DNA of 64,000 bases. Origin: Epiperipatus broadwayi (lineage: Eukaryota; Onychophora; Udeonychophora; Euonychophora; Peripatidae). The stretch covers positions 186,001-250,000 of the forward strand of contig JAQFVV010013064.1 of NCBI GenBank assembly GCA_028023455.1. The letters run 5' to 3'. A program made the position numbers and the translations under genes. Positions 38,663 to 51,376 of this stretch are shown here, one piece after another (position 1 is the stretch's first letter; every line of letters starts with the position of its first letter). The notes beneath the pieces are model-generated. The model did no database searches and was not told the origin of the DNA. It was given only the letters and a program-made list of their open reading frames with translations.

Positions 38663-38664
<2 letters not shown>

Positions 38665-39097
38665 CAAATTTATCCACTTAAACATTTACTTGTCATACCA
38701 ATGTTTCAACAGTATCCAGATAGTAGAAATCATTCAGGATTGTTGCAGAGAAGCCAGGACATCAAAAGATGGCTGACAGGATTCAATTTAAATGTCAGTA
38801 TAATGTTAAGCAAATATATTTACACAAACTAATGCAAAATATTTTTTTACATCTTTTATCAATAAAAATGTTTCATAATATACGCATGCTTTAATAATAA
38901 TAATAATAACAAATATTTTTGACTAGAAAAATTATCACCCATGTTTATATGTATACACGATCCCAGTCACATTCCAAGTCTCCATTTTTCAAATAATCAT
39001 CTCAAGAAATAGATATACATGTATGAAAAACAGGACTATTAAATATTTAAACTTTTACACAGTCACCGTTATCTATGTTTACATATACTGTTAAATC

Positions 39098-39505
39098 ATT
39101 ACTACCCCCCCTTCCAGTGCAAGTCTTAGCAATCAATGGATGCAAGAAGGTTTGTGCATAAAATCCCTATTTAGTGCTTACTTATCCAATATCCCCAGAT
39201 TAGTTTTTAGTTTATGGCTTTCATCAGTGAGGAACCTTAATGCACCTAGATGTTGGAATCTAATGCAACCCTCCAGCAGAACTACAAAGCTATGAGTCCA
39301 AGTTGAAAACAATAATGTTTTCAATCCAAGCTCCTTCACTTGTGTAGTCATATCGATCTGAACCCAATTAAGTATCCATATATTTTGATGTTTTTGGTTT
39401 TTTAAACCCCAGTCATCATTACCCTATGGGCAAGATTGGTATAAAACCACTAAAATATCACATGATCACTATTTCCTATGATTATACAAGCTGTTAAAAC
39501 AGTAT
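39098..39505 (-). mobile_element. Family B repeat, minus orientation
   Basis: The left part ('atcaatggatgcaagaagg', 'gcataaaatccctat') matches the left arm of the foldback at 8896. The rest (39260-39505) is the reverse complement of the array unit at 41640-42090. It abuts the 3' tail of the LINE at 39506. Confidence 0.7.
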
Positions 39506-41031
39506 GATGTGATGTGATGTACTGTGACTTCTCCTTAAACGAAGTCAGGAATCTCTCAGCAGCTATGCCCAGAGAAACCTGTTAGCCACTTTACCTTCCT
39601 TTTCCATTGACCACCATAAGTTTTCCCATAATCTGTTCCATCCCATTTCCACAACATAATCTTTGTCAACTCCATGACTTTCATATCTAAATCCCCCTTA
39701 TCTTTTCCCAAACCTAGCATAAAAACCAATAATCCACTTTCTGTATAATCACTTTTTTCATATTTATTCTTCCATAACTTCATTATATGTACCCTTTCTG
39801 TTTTCAAGCATTTACATTCAATTAACAAATGCCTAATGTTTTCTATTCCTTCCTTACATAATTTACAGACTAAATCACCCATAGTTTTCCATTTACATGT
39901 ATATTCTCTTGTTACTAAAGATCCTGTTTGAGCCTTAAACAATAAACTACTTTTCTTACTATTATTATAAATTAACTTGCACCTAATATTCTGTTTATTT
40001 CTATATATATATTACTCATTTTACTCTCCATACTAGTTCTCCAGCTCTCTAACTCCCTATTCTTTATTAGTAAATCTATTCTTTTATCCCATTCCTTACC
40101 ACTATAACACTCAACAATTCTCCAAACACAATCATCCCATATTTTATACAAATATACAGATAAATTCTTTATCCAAATCTTTTGCATACCGTATTACCTT
40201 TCTTACCCATCTTATTACCTGTCCTTAACTCATAACCCAATTAAATACTATTTTAGCTATTCTTTTATTATCCATAAATTGTAATCTATCAAACATTTTC
40301 ATTTTACTTTTTGCATCTCTCATATGAAAACTTGACCATCCCACTTCTCCTTGAATTGCCTCCCTTGCTGTCCATACATCTGCATCCAATGCATGTCTTT
40401 CTTCTTCCCTTTGAACTTTTTCTAAGTAATTTAATATCCCATTACTAACATATAATGCATCATTACCATATGTTAACCCTGCTACTACAACTCCTTTCCA
40501 TATAATTCTAGCTACATCATATTTATTATATGAAAACACTGTTAATTTCTTTATCAATCCCTTTCTTTTTTTTTGCTTCATTTATCAATTTTTTCTTTCA
40601 TTCATCCAAATAATTTTTCAGATTACTTAAAATAATTCCCAAATAACTACATCTATTCACCACACTTAGCTTAATATCTTCCAACAAAAATTCTACATCT
40701 TCTCTTTCGCCAGTATTAACCATCAATATATTTGATTTTTCTTCACTAAATTTAATCCCCATCTCTTTACCCACCCTTGCATATGTCCTCAGCATAACTT
40801 CCATATCTTCTCTTCTTTCTGCACCCAAAAATATATCATCTGCAAAAAAAAAGACCTGACAAAATATATACTTCCTTACTACCTATTAACAATATCTCCA
40901 TCCCTCTTCCTAATCTTTCTATTGCTGTTTCCATTCCACTCAAATACAATACAAACAAAATAGGTGACAAAGGACATCCTTGCCTTAGTCCCACCCCATT
41001 TTTAATTTTAACTGATTCTATATTCCCTAAT

Positions 41032-41121
<90 letters not shown>

Positions 41122-41398
41122 ATTATTTTCATATAATTTCTTTATAATATCTACTAAAGCTCCATCCATTCCCAAATTTACAAAACTTATCCATAAGCTA
41201 TTTCTATTTACTCTATCCTATGCCTTCTCTATATCTATAAAACTTATATATAACTGTTTACCTGAATTCCTACTCATATCCATAAGTTATGTAACTACAA
41301 ATAAACTATCTCCTATACACCTATTTAATCTAAAACCTCCTTGCATTTCCCCTACTACATTATTCCCTTCCATCCATTTTACAACTCTTCTAGCCACC

Positions 41399-41399
<1 letters not shown>
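39506..41399 (-). pseudogene. Second LINE type (unassigned clade), 5'-truncated
   Basis: Read on the minus strand from 41399: EMQGGFRLNRCIGDSLFVV, motif A SFIDIEKA with a stop in place of Tyr then DRVNR, motif B GLRQGCPLSPILFVLYLS (about 40932-40990) and motif C FADDIFLGAE (near 40830), with the FADD intact. Then come KSNILMVN, CSYLGIIL, a long helical region, and a C-terminal zinc knuckle CKLCKEGIENIRHLLIEC (C-x2-C-x8-H-x4-C, near 39850). At least three frame breaks are seen (about 40850, 40590, 40205). The 3' tail has repeated CATCA. The 5' end stops at a microsatellite. No endonuclease domain is present. It is clearly different from the RTE family. Confidence 0.85.
41034..41119. repeat. 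(AT)n tract inside the LINE reading frame
   Basis: An 86-base AT alternation lies between reverse transcriptase motifs A and B of the minus-strand LINE. Its length keeps the motif B frame open, so it would translate as alternating Tyr-Ile. It probably grew from a short AT run already in the coding sequence. Confidence 0.9.
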
Positions 41400-41438
<39 letters not shown>

Positions 41439-41439
41439 A
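41400..41439. repeat. (TA)n(TG)n microsatellite at the LINE 5' break
   Basis: TA alternation passes into TG alternation exactly where the LINE homology ends and family B begins. Confidence 0.9.
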
Positions 41440-42490
41440 TCAAACACTTTATACAGTAGTGCCACCCAGTGCAAACCTTAGAAACCAATGAGCAAGAAGG
41501 TTTGTGCCTAAAATCTCTATCTATTACTTACTCATTCAATATTATTGCCCTAGTTTGGGTGAGCACTAAATCTTCTTACATCCATTGATAACTAAGGCTT
41601 GCATTGAATGACACTACTGTATGAAGAGTTTACTACTGTTTTAATGGTTTGTTTAAGCATAGGAAATGGTAATCGTGATGTTTTAGTGGTTTTACACTAA
41701 TCTTGCTCATAGGATGATGGTAACTGTGGATTTAAAAAAATACAAAGATACCAAAATTTATAAATACTGAACTGGCTTCAGATCTATATGAATATATATG
41801 CAAATAAGCTTGGATTGAAAACATTATTGTGTTTTCATTTTGGATTCATAGCTTTGTAGTTAACTAAATGGATAGAAAGTACTGCTGGAGGACTGCATTA
41901 AATTCTAAGATGGAAGTTCAGTGCTTTCAGATCTGAGGTTCGTCACTAATTAAAACCGTGTTAGAAACTAATTTGGGGATATTGGATGAGTAGGCATTGG
42001 ATAGGGATTTTATGCACAACCTTCTTACAGCCACTGATTATTAAGGTTTGCCCTGAGTGGCACAACTGTATGGAGAGTACTGTTTTAACAGCTTGTGTAA
42101 GTGTAGGAAATGGTGATCGTGTAATATTTTAGTGGTTTTATACCAATCCTACCTATAGAATGATGATGATTGTGGTTATTAAAAAATCAAAAACATCAAA
42201 ACTTTACAAGTCAATGAGCTTGGATTGAAAACATTGTGTGTTCATCTTGGACTGATAGCTTTATATTAAACTAAACAGATAAAAAGTGGCTGCTGGAAGG
42301 TTGCTTTAAATCCTAAAATCTAGATGTAGTGTTCTTAGATCCAAGGCTTCTCACTGATAAAAGCCACAAAGTAGAAACTAGCTGGGATATTGAATGAGTA
42401 GGCACTAGATAGGGATTTTATGCATCAATCTTCTTACATCCATCGATTAATAAGGCCTTCACTGAGTGATACTACTGCACTGAGAGTTTG
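41440..42490 (+). repeat. Tandem array of family B units
   Basis: A short foldback (41440-41630) is followed by two direct units of about 410-450 bp. Unit landmarks recur at 41656 and 42109 ('gtaggaaatgg' or close), at 41813 and 42216 ('agcttggattgaaaacat'), and at 41961 and 42380 ('gggatattg.atgagtaggca'). Each unit ends with the same arm sequence as the foldback at 8896. The array shows how family B can expand head to tail. Confidence 0.8.
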
Positions 42491-44010
42491 TTATTATTTA
42501 AACTTTATGCAAGGTTATGAACTAAAATTTATATTAATTCAGAGATAATATAAAATTTGAAGGAGAAAATAATTTTGTCTGAATTATCTTAATTTTATTG
42601 GTCATTACCCCTCCCCCCAACACTCCTATACTTGTATTATAGCAATAAATAGGAATTACATTTTATAATATAAATAATAGAATTCTCAATATGATGCATT
42701 TAATCTCTGTTGGGTATCATTGTAGTTTTACATTATTTGTTTAAACTATAATTTCCACTGATAAATTCTCATTTCACATGCACATATAATTATGTCATAG
42801 ACAATTTACATTTCAAAGTTACATAAAATATTTTTCAAATACCAATAAATTTCTTCAGTAATCGATTCACATAAATAATATATACTTTTGTGAGTTTCAA
42901 TGTAACTTCCATAAGTAATAATTATATAATCTTATGTAGTTGTGTTTATATTTAATGTTTTCAGACAAGTTGGTATGATTTGTGGCACATATATGTATAC
43001 AAATAAATCAAAGAGAAATACATTTTTCATGGAATTAAACACTAAATCCTTTTAACATAACACATCTCTTTATTATCTTATAAAACAACAAATCTTTTAT
43101 ATAGTTATTATTAAAAGTATATAATAAATGATTTAATATTAATATAGAAATATAATTATTTTTTTAATAAAAACAATTTTATATTTCAAAATTTCCATTT
43201 TCAGCTTTGTAGATTACTTGTTTTAAGACATCATTATAACTTTTTTGGAATTAAAACTTATAATGTGAAAATTAAATCATAAATAATAATTCCTTGATTT
43301 TAAAATTTGTATTTAAAAACACATATATTTAATAGCAAATAGATAAAGTTGTGTATAATTAATAGTTTTTTTTATCTTTCCCACCCCCATTCATTGCAAA
43401 GATAATATAATTTGACATACTTTTTAACTTAGCACTCGTATTGCATTTATACAATTCATATACCTTATATAATGGTAATATTTACTCATATATTAATCGG
43501 TGCTACTTTAGTATGTGATCTCTGCTATTTTGAATTTCAAAATGACCAAAAACGTCCGCTGACATATCTAAGCAATAAAAAAGTATGCAAAAATGCAAAA
43601 CATTTAGAACTTGGGTCATGTGACTAATTTTCAAAAAAAAATCCCAATACATAAAATATTTACAACTCGGGGCATGTGACTATAATATCAATTAAAATCA
43701 TCACACATAGAAATTATTAACATATAAAAAGCATAGATATTTAAAATATATAAAAAGCTATCATGCATTATTAAATCATGCAGGTTACAAAATTAACACT
43801 TAAATTTATAACTTGTAAGCCTCATTTTTGTAAAAATATAAAAAGATTGATCAAAGGTATATATATAAATAGATCTGAGATCGCATAATAAATAATCATT
43901 TATTAAAATAATATTTCATTTAGTTGCATAAATTTGGAGAGAAATATATTATCTTTACCATTATTTATCATGGCAAAATATTAAATCAAATGATGTCTAG
44001 TGGAAATATC
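42491..44010. other. AT-rich noncoding DNA
   Basis: No gene supported. A short diverged duplication ('acttgggtcatgtgacta', 43610; 'actcggggcatgtgacta', 43665) is the only structure noticed. Confidence 0.4.
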
Positions 44011-44018
44011 TACTATAA

Positions 44019-44308
44019 CAGGGGTCCCCAACTTTTTTGCACTTAAGAGCACATTGTATAATACCGGCCAGATGGTGAGCACCATTTATTTTTTCAATGT
44101 AAATTTATAGTTGAATATTGTTAAAAATACACATAATATACAAAAAAAATATAAATAATAATTTATAAGAAATTTTAAAAATTAAATTTACTTGTATCAG
44201 ATAAATAATTTTTTATCATGTTCGGATAGCAGCGGGCACATGTAAAATGGTCTGCGGGCACCATGGTGCCTGCCATAATGCCTGCAGGCATAGGGTTGGG
44301 GACCCCTG
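44019..44308. mobile_element. hAT-type MITE with exact ends
   Basis: A 290-bp element with perfect 14-bp inverted termini 'caggggtccccaac' and 'gttggggacccctg', flanked by exact 8-bp direct repeats 'tactataa' (44011-44018 and 44309-44316). Length, termini and duplication size fit a nonautonomous hAT element. The termini resemble those of the decayed hAT at 21020 only weakly, so a different autonomous partner is likely. No coding capacity. Confidence 0.95.
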
Positions 44309-44999
44309 TACTATAAAGATGATAATTTTTATAACTAGGAATACTAAAAAGGTACTTATTTACTTTTCACTCTTAATAAGATATATAACAATAAAATTAT
44401 CAAGTATCAAACTATAATCTAATTTAATGCATAATATACTTTATTTTGATATATATATATATTACAATTATTATTATTATGAGAACATTATTTATCCAAA
44501 TACATGCATGTACTTTTTAAATTACTTTCATGTGTAATTAATATACTGTGTCCATTTAAAATATTTCTTTAAACTGTAAATAAACGTGTTAATGTTCGCC
44601 TGAAACATGCATTTTTTAAAAATTAAAAACTTTAATAATTATTACAAGTATCATTTAAAATGACCATGCATATCTCAATTACAAATTTTTTTTTTAATAA
44701 ATGATATAAATCAGAAATTAAAATCTTTTTATAAAATAAAATACTGATATGTTTTTTATATTTTTTACTATTATATATATTTTTTATTCATGTCTTGAAT
44801 GAAATAAGGAGTACATAATTGTTGTGTATTTGGCTATGAAGCTGACTATCAACAATTACCATAAAATTATAAATTATCAAAACATTATTAATAACGCTTA
44901 AATATATTTATTTACATATTATACATACACATAAATTAAAATTTAACTGAGTAGCGATCATATTTTATTTATTTATATATATATAACCAAATAGTCATT

Positions 45000-45730
45000 G
45001 ATTTAAAGTTCTACCTTTACTGCCTATATCACTACTGAACACCTAATCCTGCCACTATACTAGTGGAACACTTAGTGAATACTAACGCTTATACTCATGG
45101 TTATTTTAAACACACAATCCTATTTGGGCTTTCTCGGGCATATGTAAATAATAAAAGACTGGTGTGGTCTATTAACATTTTCCCTAGCCAGATATCTTTC
45201 ACCTTCAAAGACATGGGCTCTGGGACACATCCAACATTGCAAAAAAATCATGGCACTTTTACCTCAGTTTTTTTCAACGTCCTTATAACATCCATGATAC
45301 AACAACAACAGTTATTACGATGAGCAGAGAAAAGCTGACAACCCTGCTCTTTTTGAGCATGCACTATTTATACTTTTTTTTCCTTGCTTGATATCGTTAA
45401 TAAAATTCCTAACATTCCAACGTAACTGTAGATCCATTTGGCTAATGCATCTTTGCAACAATGATTAGGATCCAGCTTTTAATTATGTCCATTTACATTC
45501 CTTGTTAATTAGCTTCAAATATTTTATCTGTTGTTTGCTTCTAAAATTAGCTTAAGGTTTGATTTAAAACATCTTAAATCCATTAGTTATATCCGGCCTT
45601 GTATTTCTTATATAAAAGGAACTACAGACAATATTGAACGTATTCTAAAGCATTACAATATAAAGACGACATGTACTACTTATCAAAAAATTAGTAACAT
45701 TCCATCCAAGCCTAAATATTAATCCTTCTT
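45000..45730 (-). repeat. Left arm of a long inverted repeat pair
   Basis: Reverse complement of 48270-49000. Shared blocks (opposite strands) include 'gagaaaagctga', 'taggattgtgtg', 'ccatttggc', 'ttccttgcttgat' and 'cttaaatccattagttat'. Identity is moderate and varies along the length. The 86-codon open frame here is not conserved in the other arm. Confidence 0.75.
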
Positions 45731-46484
45731 ATAGCCCATAGAGGTATGAGCAATCACTGCATGTATTCTAGTAAAGATGAACATGTTAGGTCATAGTATT
45801 GATTTTTGTAGAACCACAATATTATCTAAGCCTGATACTTTTCAACAATATTGAGATCAGGGAAACCATTGAAATCCTTAAAAAGCCAATCTGAGGATAG
45901 CTTCTATTTTGGAAGAATTTTTTTAAAAATCATTAATCTAAATAATTTTTGATAATTATTATTTCAATTTCTATTAGTAGAAAATTCATCATTATTATAT
46001 AGTCAATGTTTACAATATCTTTTACAATGTTTACTATCCAATAGATGGCCAGTGTGAACCAGACTGAAACATTGGTATATATTTGTATTACAATTAATTA
46101 TACATTGATGTACCTGAATAATATTTCACTTTATCTGTTCCATGAAAATCTTCAATTCAATCTTTGTTGAAATTATAATATTGGAATATACACTGATCTA
46201 GAATTTTAAAAATACTAAAAATAAAAAAATTATGTTAATAGTAATGTAACATTTTTTCTATATGTTATATTAGTCTTTTCTTTTTTTTATGAAAAAGTTT
46301 ATGAAAAATGAGAAAATATTATTATGCACATTTATTTTTACACAGATATAGAAAATACATAAAAATTATACAATAAAACAATTATTTCTTTTAAATATTT
46401 AAAGTATTAAAGGTGAAATTCTTTCAAATAATTTCTTATTAATCATAGCATAAAATATCCATTTATTTTGAATAAAAGAAAATA

Positions 46485-47110
46485 TATATCAGCATCATCA
46501 ACCACTATCAATCCACTGCAGGATGAAGGTCTCTCCAAATTCAATCCATCTCCAATCTTTAGCTTCTCTTCTCCACATCACCTCTGCACACTTCCTTATT
46601 TCATCCATCCATCTCATATGTGGTCTCTTTCTGAGTCTTTTACAATCTCTTGGAATCCAGTTTAAGATTTCAATTGTCTATCTATTATCATCTCTTCTAG
46701 CAATATGTCCAGCCCAAATCCACTTCAGTTTTTTAATTTTTCAATGCGGTCAGTAACACCTGTTTGCTCTCTTACCCATATATTGTGTTTTTGATTTCTT
46801 CTTGTTACTCCTAATATACATCTCTCTATACTTCTTTGAGTGGTCTGAAGTCTCTGTATTGCTCTTCTATTAAGTGTCCAAGTCTCAGATCCATAACCTT
46901 CCTTTTCAAACACATAGGCATAGTTCATTTTAGTATCAAGTTATTTCTACCAAAAACACTCCAACCAAATTTAATTCTATGATTAATTTCATCTATTATG
47001 TTTCAATCTGTATTAATAATCTGATCAAGCTATTTGTAGCTGTTAACTTCTTTTAACTCATCATAATCAATCTTTATTTTCATATTTCGAGAAATCCATT
47101 GAACATTACT
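46485..47110 (-). pseudogene. RTE-type LINE, 3' fragment, minus strand
   Basis: Same family as 37319-38376. The minus strand reads YGSETWTLNRRAIQRLQTTQ, QRSIERCILGVTRR and WVREQTGVTDRIEK, then PRWIDEIRK-like sequence to the tail 'gttgatgatgctgatatata'. Upstream, up to 47110, YDEL.EVNSYK-type sequence is recognisable but broken. It lies between the two inverted arms at 45000 and 48270. Confidence 0.85.
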
Positions 47111-47698
47111 TTAAGTAATAGTGTTCAATGAAAATGAGTGCAAAATAATTAAAAATATTCAATGACTGTTAAGAACTTAGGTCAGTTTATAACTGATTAT
47201 TTTCATTTAACTTAAAGTTTTCAGCACATAATAACAGCATGGATAGTATTATCTACTAGAAATAAATTTCTATTAAACAGAAAAGAATATCTTTCAAAAA
47301 TTTGAGTTTCTTTTGTGGACGCAGCACAAAGCAAAATATTTCTACGTAATCCATATAAAAAATTAGCTAATAAAAATATATTGTATAAGGCACTAAACCT
47401 TAACCAGGATATTTAAGTAAAAAAATTATTAATGAGATACTTTTTATATATTTTAAAAGAAAAAAAAGTAAGTAAATAAGTTAAGTGATTATATCTGTTT
47501 ACATAATATAAATACAGTAATGTAATTAAGTGAAAACATATTTTCTATAATATGTAAGATTGATTTTTTCTTCATTTACATTTATAACTCAAATTTGCAA
47601 ACATTTGTTCGTCTATATATATGTATTAATATGAATGAAAATAAAGTTATTGTTAACACTAACTGAAATAATCATACAAATATATAAAACCTTATACG

Positions 47699-47919
47699 AT
47701 TACAAATATCCAGTAACGTCCTCTGTTTAATAGTCTATATATCTCAATAATAGCGAACTTCATATATGATGTGATGTATTGTGGCTTCTCCTTAAACGAA
47801 GTCAAGAATATCTAAGCAATTATGCCCAGATAAACCTGTTAGCCACTTAATTTTCCAATTACAAATATCCAGTAACGCCCTCTGTTTAATAGTCTATATC
47901 TCAATAATAGCTAACTTCA
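47699..47919 (-). mobile_element. 95-bp LINE scrap flanked by about 62-bp direct repeats
   Basis: Bases 47763-47857 match the last part of the LINE at 39506-39600 ('cttctccttaaacgaagtca', 'aaacctgttagccact') in the same orientation. On each side lies the same sequence, 47699-47762 and 47858-47919, beginning 'attacaaatatccagtaac' and ending 'aacttca', with two or three substitutions and one 2-bp indel. This is best read as a severely 5'-truncated insertion with an unusually long target duplication. Confidence 0.85.
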
Positions 47920-48269
47920 AAATGATCATTTGTATAATGGTTTATATATATATGTATTAATATGTATGTAGTGATTTTAAAATCCTGTATATATATATTG
48001 AAATGTTATTATGCTTGATACTTACATGTTTTAATGTGCTTGCTATTATTGCTATATTTTGCAGAATATATATATATATAGGCTTTAGTAACTCGATAGC
48101 CATAAATTATAAAGCTAAGTTCACTCCAAAGATAAATAATAATGAAAGGCAAATACATATCTAAATGATTAAAAACAATAATAAAAGATTGCTAATAGGT
48201 TTAAAAATAAATGAAAAATAGATTCTGTAAAAATAAAGAAACTTTATTTTAGATAATTTAAGTTTAATA

Positions 48270-49000
48270 ACAAAGAAGAAAGATGGGATGGCAGTTAAAT
48301 TAAACTTAAACAGACAGATTATAAGTTTAAAAGCATTCTACAAAGATTGCAGAAAGAAAGACCAAATGGTTAATTACATGGCCGGATATAACTAATGGAT
48401 TTAAGGTACAGAGAAATTGTGTATTGTTTTAAAAAAAATACTAAACTAATTTTGAAAGCAAACAAACTGATAAAATGTTTGAAGCCAGTTAATACGAAAT
48501 GTAAATGGAGGTAATTAAAAGTTGAATCCTAATCATCATTGCAAAGTTGTATTTGCCAAATGGATTTACAGTTACATTGGAATGTTAGGAATTTTATTAA
48601 TAACATCAAGCAAGGAAAAAAAAGTATAAAGAGTGTACACTCAAAAAGAGCAGGTCATCAGCTTTTCTCTACTCATCGTAAGCTGCTGTTGTTGCTGTAT
48701 CATAGATATCATTAAGGACCTTGAGAAAAGCTGATGGAAAAGTGCCCTGACTTTTCTGCCATGATGAATGTGACCCAGAACTCATGCCTCTGAAGGTGAA
48801 AGATAGCTGGTTAGGGAAAATGTTAATAGACCACACTGGTTTTTTATTATTTATGTATGTCTGAAAAGGCCCAAATAGGATTGTGTGCTTAAAATAACTG
48901 TGAGTGTAAATAAACTTTAGTATTCACTTAAGTGTACCACTAATATAGTGACAGGATTAGTTGCTCAGTATATTGTTTTACTATTATAACTATTACATGA
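48270..49000 (+). repeat. Right arm of the long inverted repeat pair
   Basis: Reverse complement of 45000-45730. It lies just left of the gypsy integrase fragment at 49168, but no LTR hallmarks (TG..CA ends, PBS, duplication) could be read. Confidence 0.72.
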
Positions 49001-49167
49001 TTTATTTCATTTTCCAGATTTGATTAATTTGAAAGAAGGTTGCTATGGAAAAGATTTGAACTGAATGGTGATGTGATGAAAATTAATTAATTAATCATTA
49101 ATCTAGATAATTTCTGATATTTATTATTTTCTATTTAAATGGCTGAGTATCCATTTCTGTCTGAATA

Positions 49168-49809
49168 GTGGACTTGTTTAAATATTTAATCAGTCCTAAG
49201 TTACTCTGTTACTTGTATTTGAACATTTCACATGAAGTGCTCTCATCAATTGAACCCAGCATTTTGCATTGCAAAGCAAGGGGTTCAACATTAAAGTATA
49301 CCTTAAGAAAGTTGAATATAAAAAATTTATCTGAAGCCTTAGTACAAACCATGAATGTGCAACACTTTACTCTCAATACAGCAACTGGGAAGACCCTGGC
49401 AGAGTTATTGATGTGTCACTCTTTCTGCACACATTTGTCTCAGCTATTACTCATCAAGGCTAAGAGCAGCAAAACCCATCAAGCTACAAAATTCTTACCA
49501 GGTGAAAAAAATTGGATACATGACTTGCTAAAACATAAATGGATCCCTGGCATGGCAAAACAATTATTGTCTAAGAAAATATGTCTTGTAAATTTACAAA
49601 ACGGCAAGACATTCAGAAAATATATAAATCACCTTCGCTATCACTGGGAAAATTCTATACCAGATGGTTATTTAAATACATTGCCTGAAGCTAAGACAAA
49701 TAAAAACCATGTGGATGAAACTGATCATAGTAATGAACTCAATTTAGAAATGTACAAAGAAGAAGAAATTGGACGAACAACAAACAAAATTGACGTATAT
49801 CCCAATTGA
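49168..49809 (+). pseudogene. Ty3/gypsy integrase C-terminal fragment
   Basis: This 213-codon open stretch is the end of a gypsy Pol. The landmarks are KKLNIKNLSEAL-like sequence (LRKLNIKNLSEALVQTMNVQ), TATGKTLAELL (families have TTGKTPAELL), FLPGEKNWIHDLLKHKWIPG and NGKTFRKYINHLRYHWEN, the end of the integrase that contacts DNA. Protease, reverse transcriptase and RNase H are missing upstream. The leading 30 or so residues are probably not native. An open frame of this length in decayed surroundings suggests a younger insertion than the gypsy at 15590. Confidence 0.85.
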
Positions 49810-50718
49810 AGATAGGGAGAACACCCCCAAAGCTTCCAGAATATTATCAGTTAAGTTTAAGGATTATGCCTGTTAATTAAATATTATTTATCTCTAGAGT
49901 GGAAGAAGGTGCATTTTCAAACAAATAAACTAAAAATGCAACATATGCGTTTACTATATGACTCTAGTAAATAAATGTAAAGAAAGCACTGTCACTCATT
50001 TATGCTCCTGAATTTATGCATGATAAACGGATTATTATAAAAAGCCTGGATATATTTCTTCTGTGCAGTCCAGTACCTTCCAGCATGGAGCAAATCATAA
50101 ATGGACTATATATAAGTGGCCATGGATTACTGATAAAGCCATAAAATGTAAAGAGCAGAAGCGAATTGGTAAATTACCAAAGTTCGAATGCAGAAATAAC
50201 TAATTGGTTCAACTTTATAAGGCAATGCAAATATAGCTTCAATTGTGTCTACTAATAAATATGTAGTATATTAACATCCTCCTTTGTAATTTGTGTAATT
50301 AAATAATTATATATAAAATGATAAGTGTATGTTAGTTTTATTTATTGTCGTCTGACTGATTTCTGAGAAGGAGAAACCCTGTCATTTGAAATGGATTTTT
50401 TTTTTTTAAATATGTGTGTGAATATATGTGCTTAATTAATACTTAAATGGGTGAATGCAGTATGGCAATCAATTTTTTTAATGTAATTTAATGATGTAAA
50501 CAACTATGCACAACCTTTGTAAATTTCCTTGTATGCAAATTTGATGCTACCCATTATTTGTTTTTACTATGTCTAAATTATAATTACGAGTATGCAAGAA
50601 TATTCGTAATAAAATGTTAAAAGTTTTAGTTAATATACACATTTATATTTTCTAATATTTAAGTAATAAGCACATACGATTTGAAACGAAATTTTTGAAA
50701 TAAAAATAATTATGATAC
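49810..50718. other. Noncoding DNA after the gypsy fragment
   Basis: Bases 49810-49880 may still be Pol-derived. No LTR could be identified. The rest is AT-rich and featureless. Confidence 0.4.
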
Positions 50719-51325
50719 AGTTGTGTTTACTGGTGATTACGATATAAACACAAATTCGTGATATATGTTTATAATATTTATTAATGAAATAAATATAAAA
50801 TTGTGTATTTACACTATATATACTATGTTATACCTCCACTTGCTCCCTTAGTGAGGTATACCTTCTAGTTGCTTTATAATTATAGAGAGAAGGGGCCTAA
50901 GGTGACCTTGTAGGTTTATTTACTACTTCCAGCTGTACTGTGACAGTTTGCCTCATGAATAGGTAAGATGATACTTCCAGTTATAGATAGCTTACCTTTT
51001 GTCTGGTTTATGTCTAGTAGCTTTCAATTCTAATGTGAACTTGCCTCACCACTCAGCTATATAGTAGACATTTATATTACTGTTCAGCTTTGACAGTTGT
51101 CTAAACTTATCTCCAAATGTATTGATTATTTATGACCAGATGCCATCCATGATGAGAGGAATCAGATATAGTACACATCATCAGCTATTGGCTCATTTTT
51201 CCATTGGACATATGTTATTTATTTATATATATATATATTAGTCTGTGGTGATAAATGCTCAATCCAATCAAGATAAGATGGAATCTGAACAAGTCCATTA
51301 TTTTAAGGCAAGATGAGATATGACA
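50719..51325 (-). repeat. LTR, family E, minus orientation
   Basis: Reverse complement of the solo LTR at 59957-60579 over its whole length, strongly diverged. It ends at 'gatatgaca', the complement of the TGTCATATC start. On the minus strand it is preceded by the purine-rich 'aaatagggctgggaa' (51326-51340), a polypurine-tract-like sequence, so it looks like the 3' LTR of an element extending rightward. Confidence 0.75.
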
Positions 51326-51376
51326 TTCCCAGCCCTATTTAAAATTAGACCTGGAGAACATAGTCATTCATATACT

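Noticed and set aside
41440-42490. CRISPR-like array
   Set aside because: The units are about 0.4 kb, diverged and related to a dispersed foldback family, with no short constant repeats or spacers, in a eukaryotic context.
45063-45323. 86-codon + frame in the inverted arm
   Set aside because: The matching arm at 48700-48970 has stops in the corresponding frame, so coding is not conserved.
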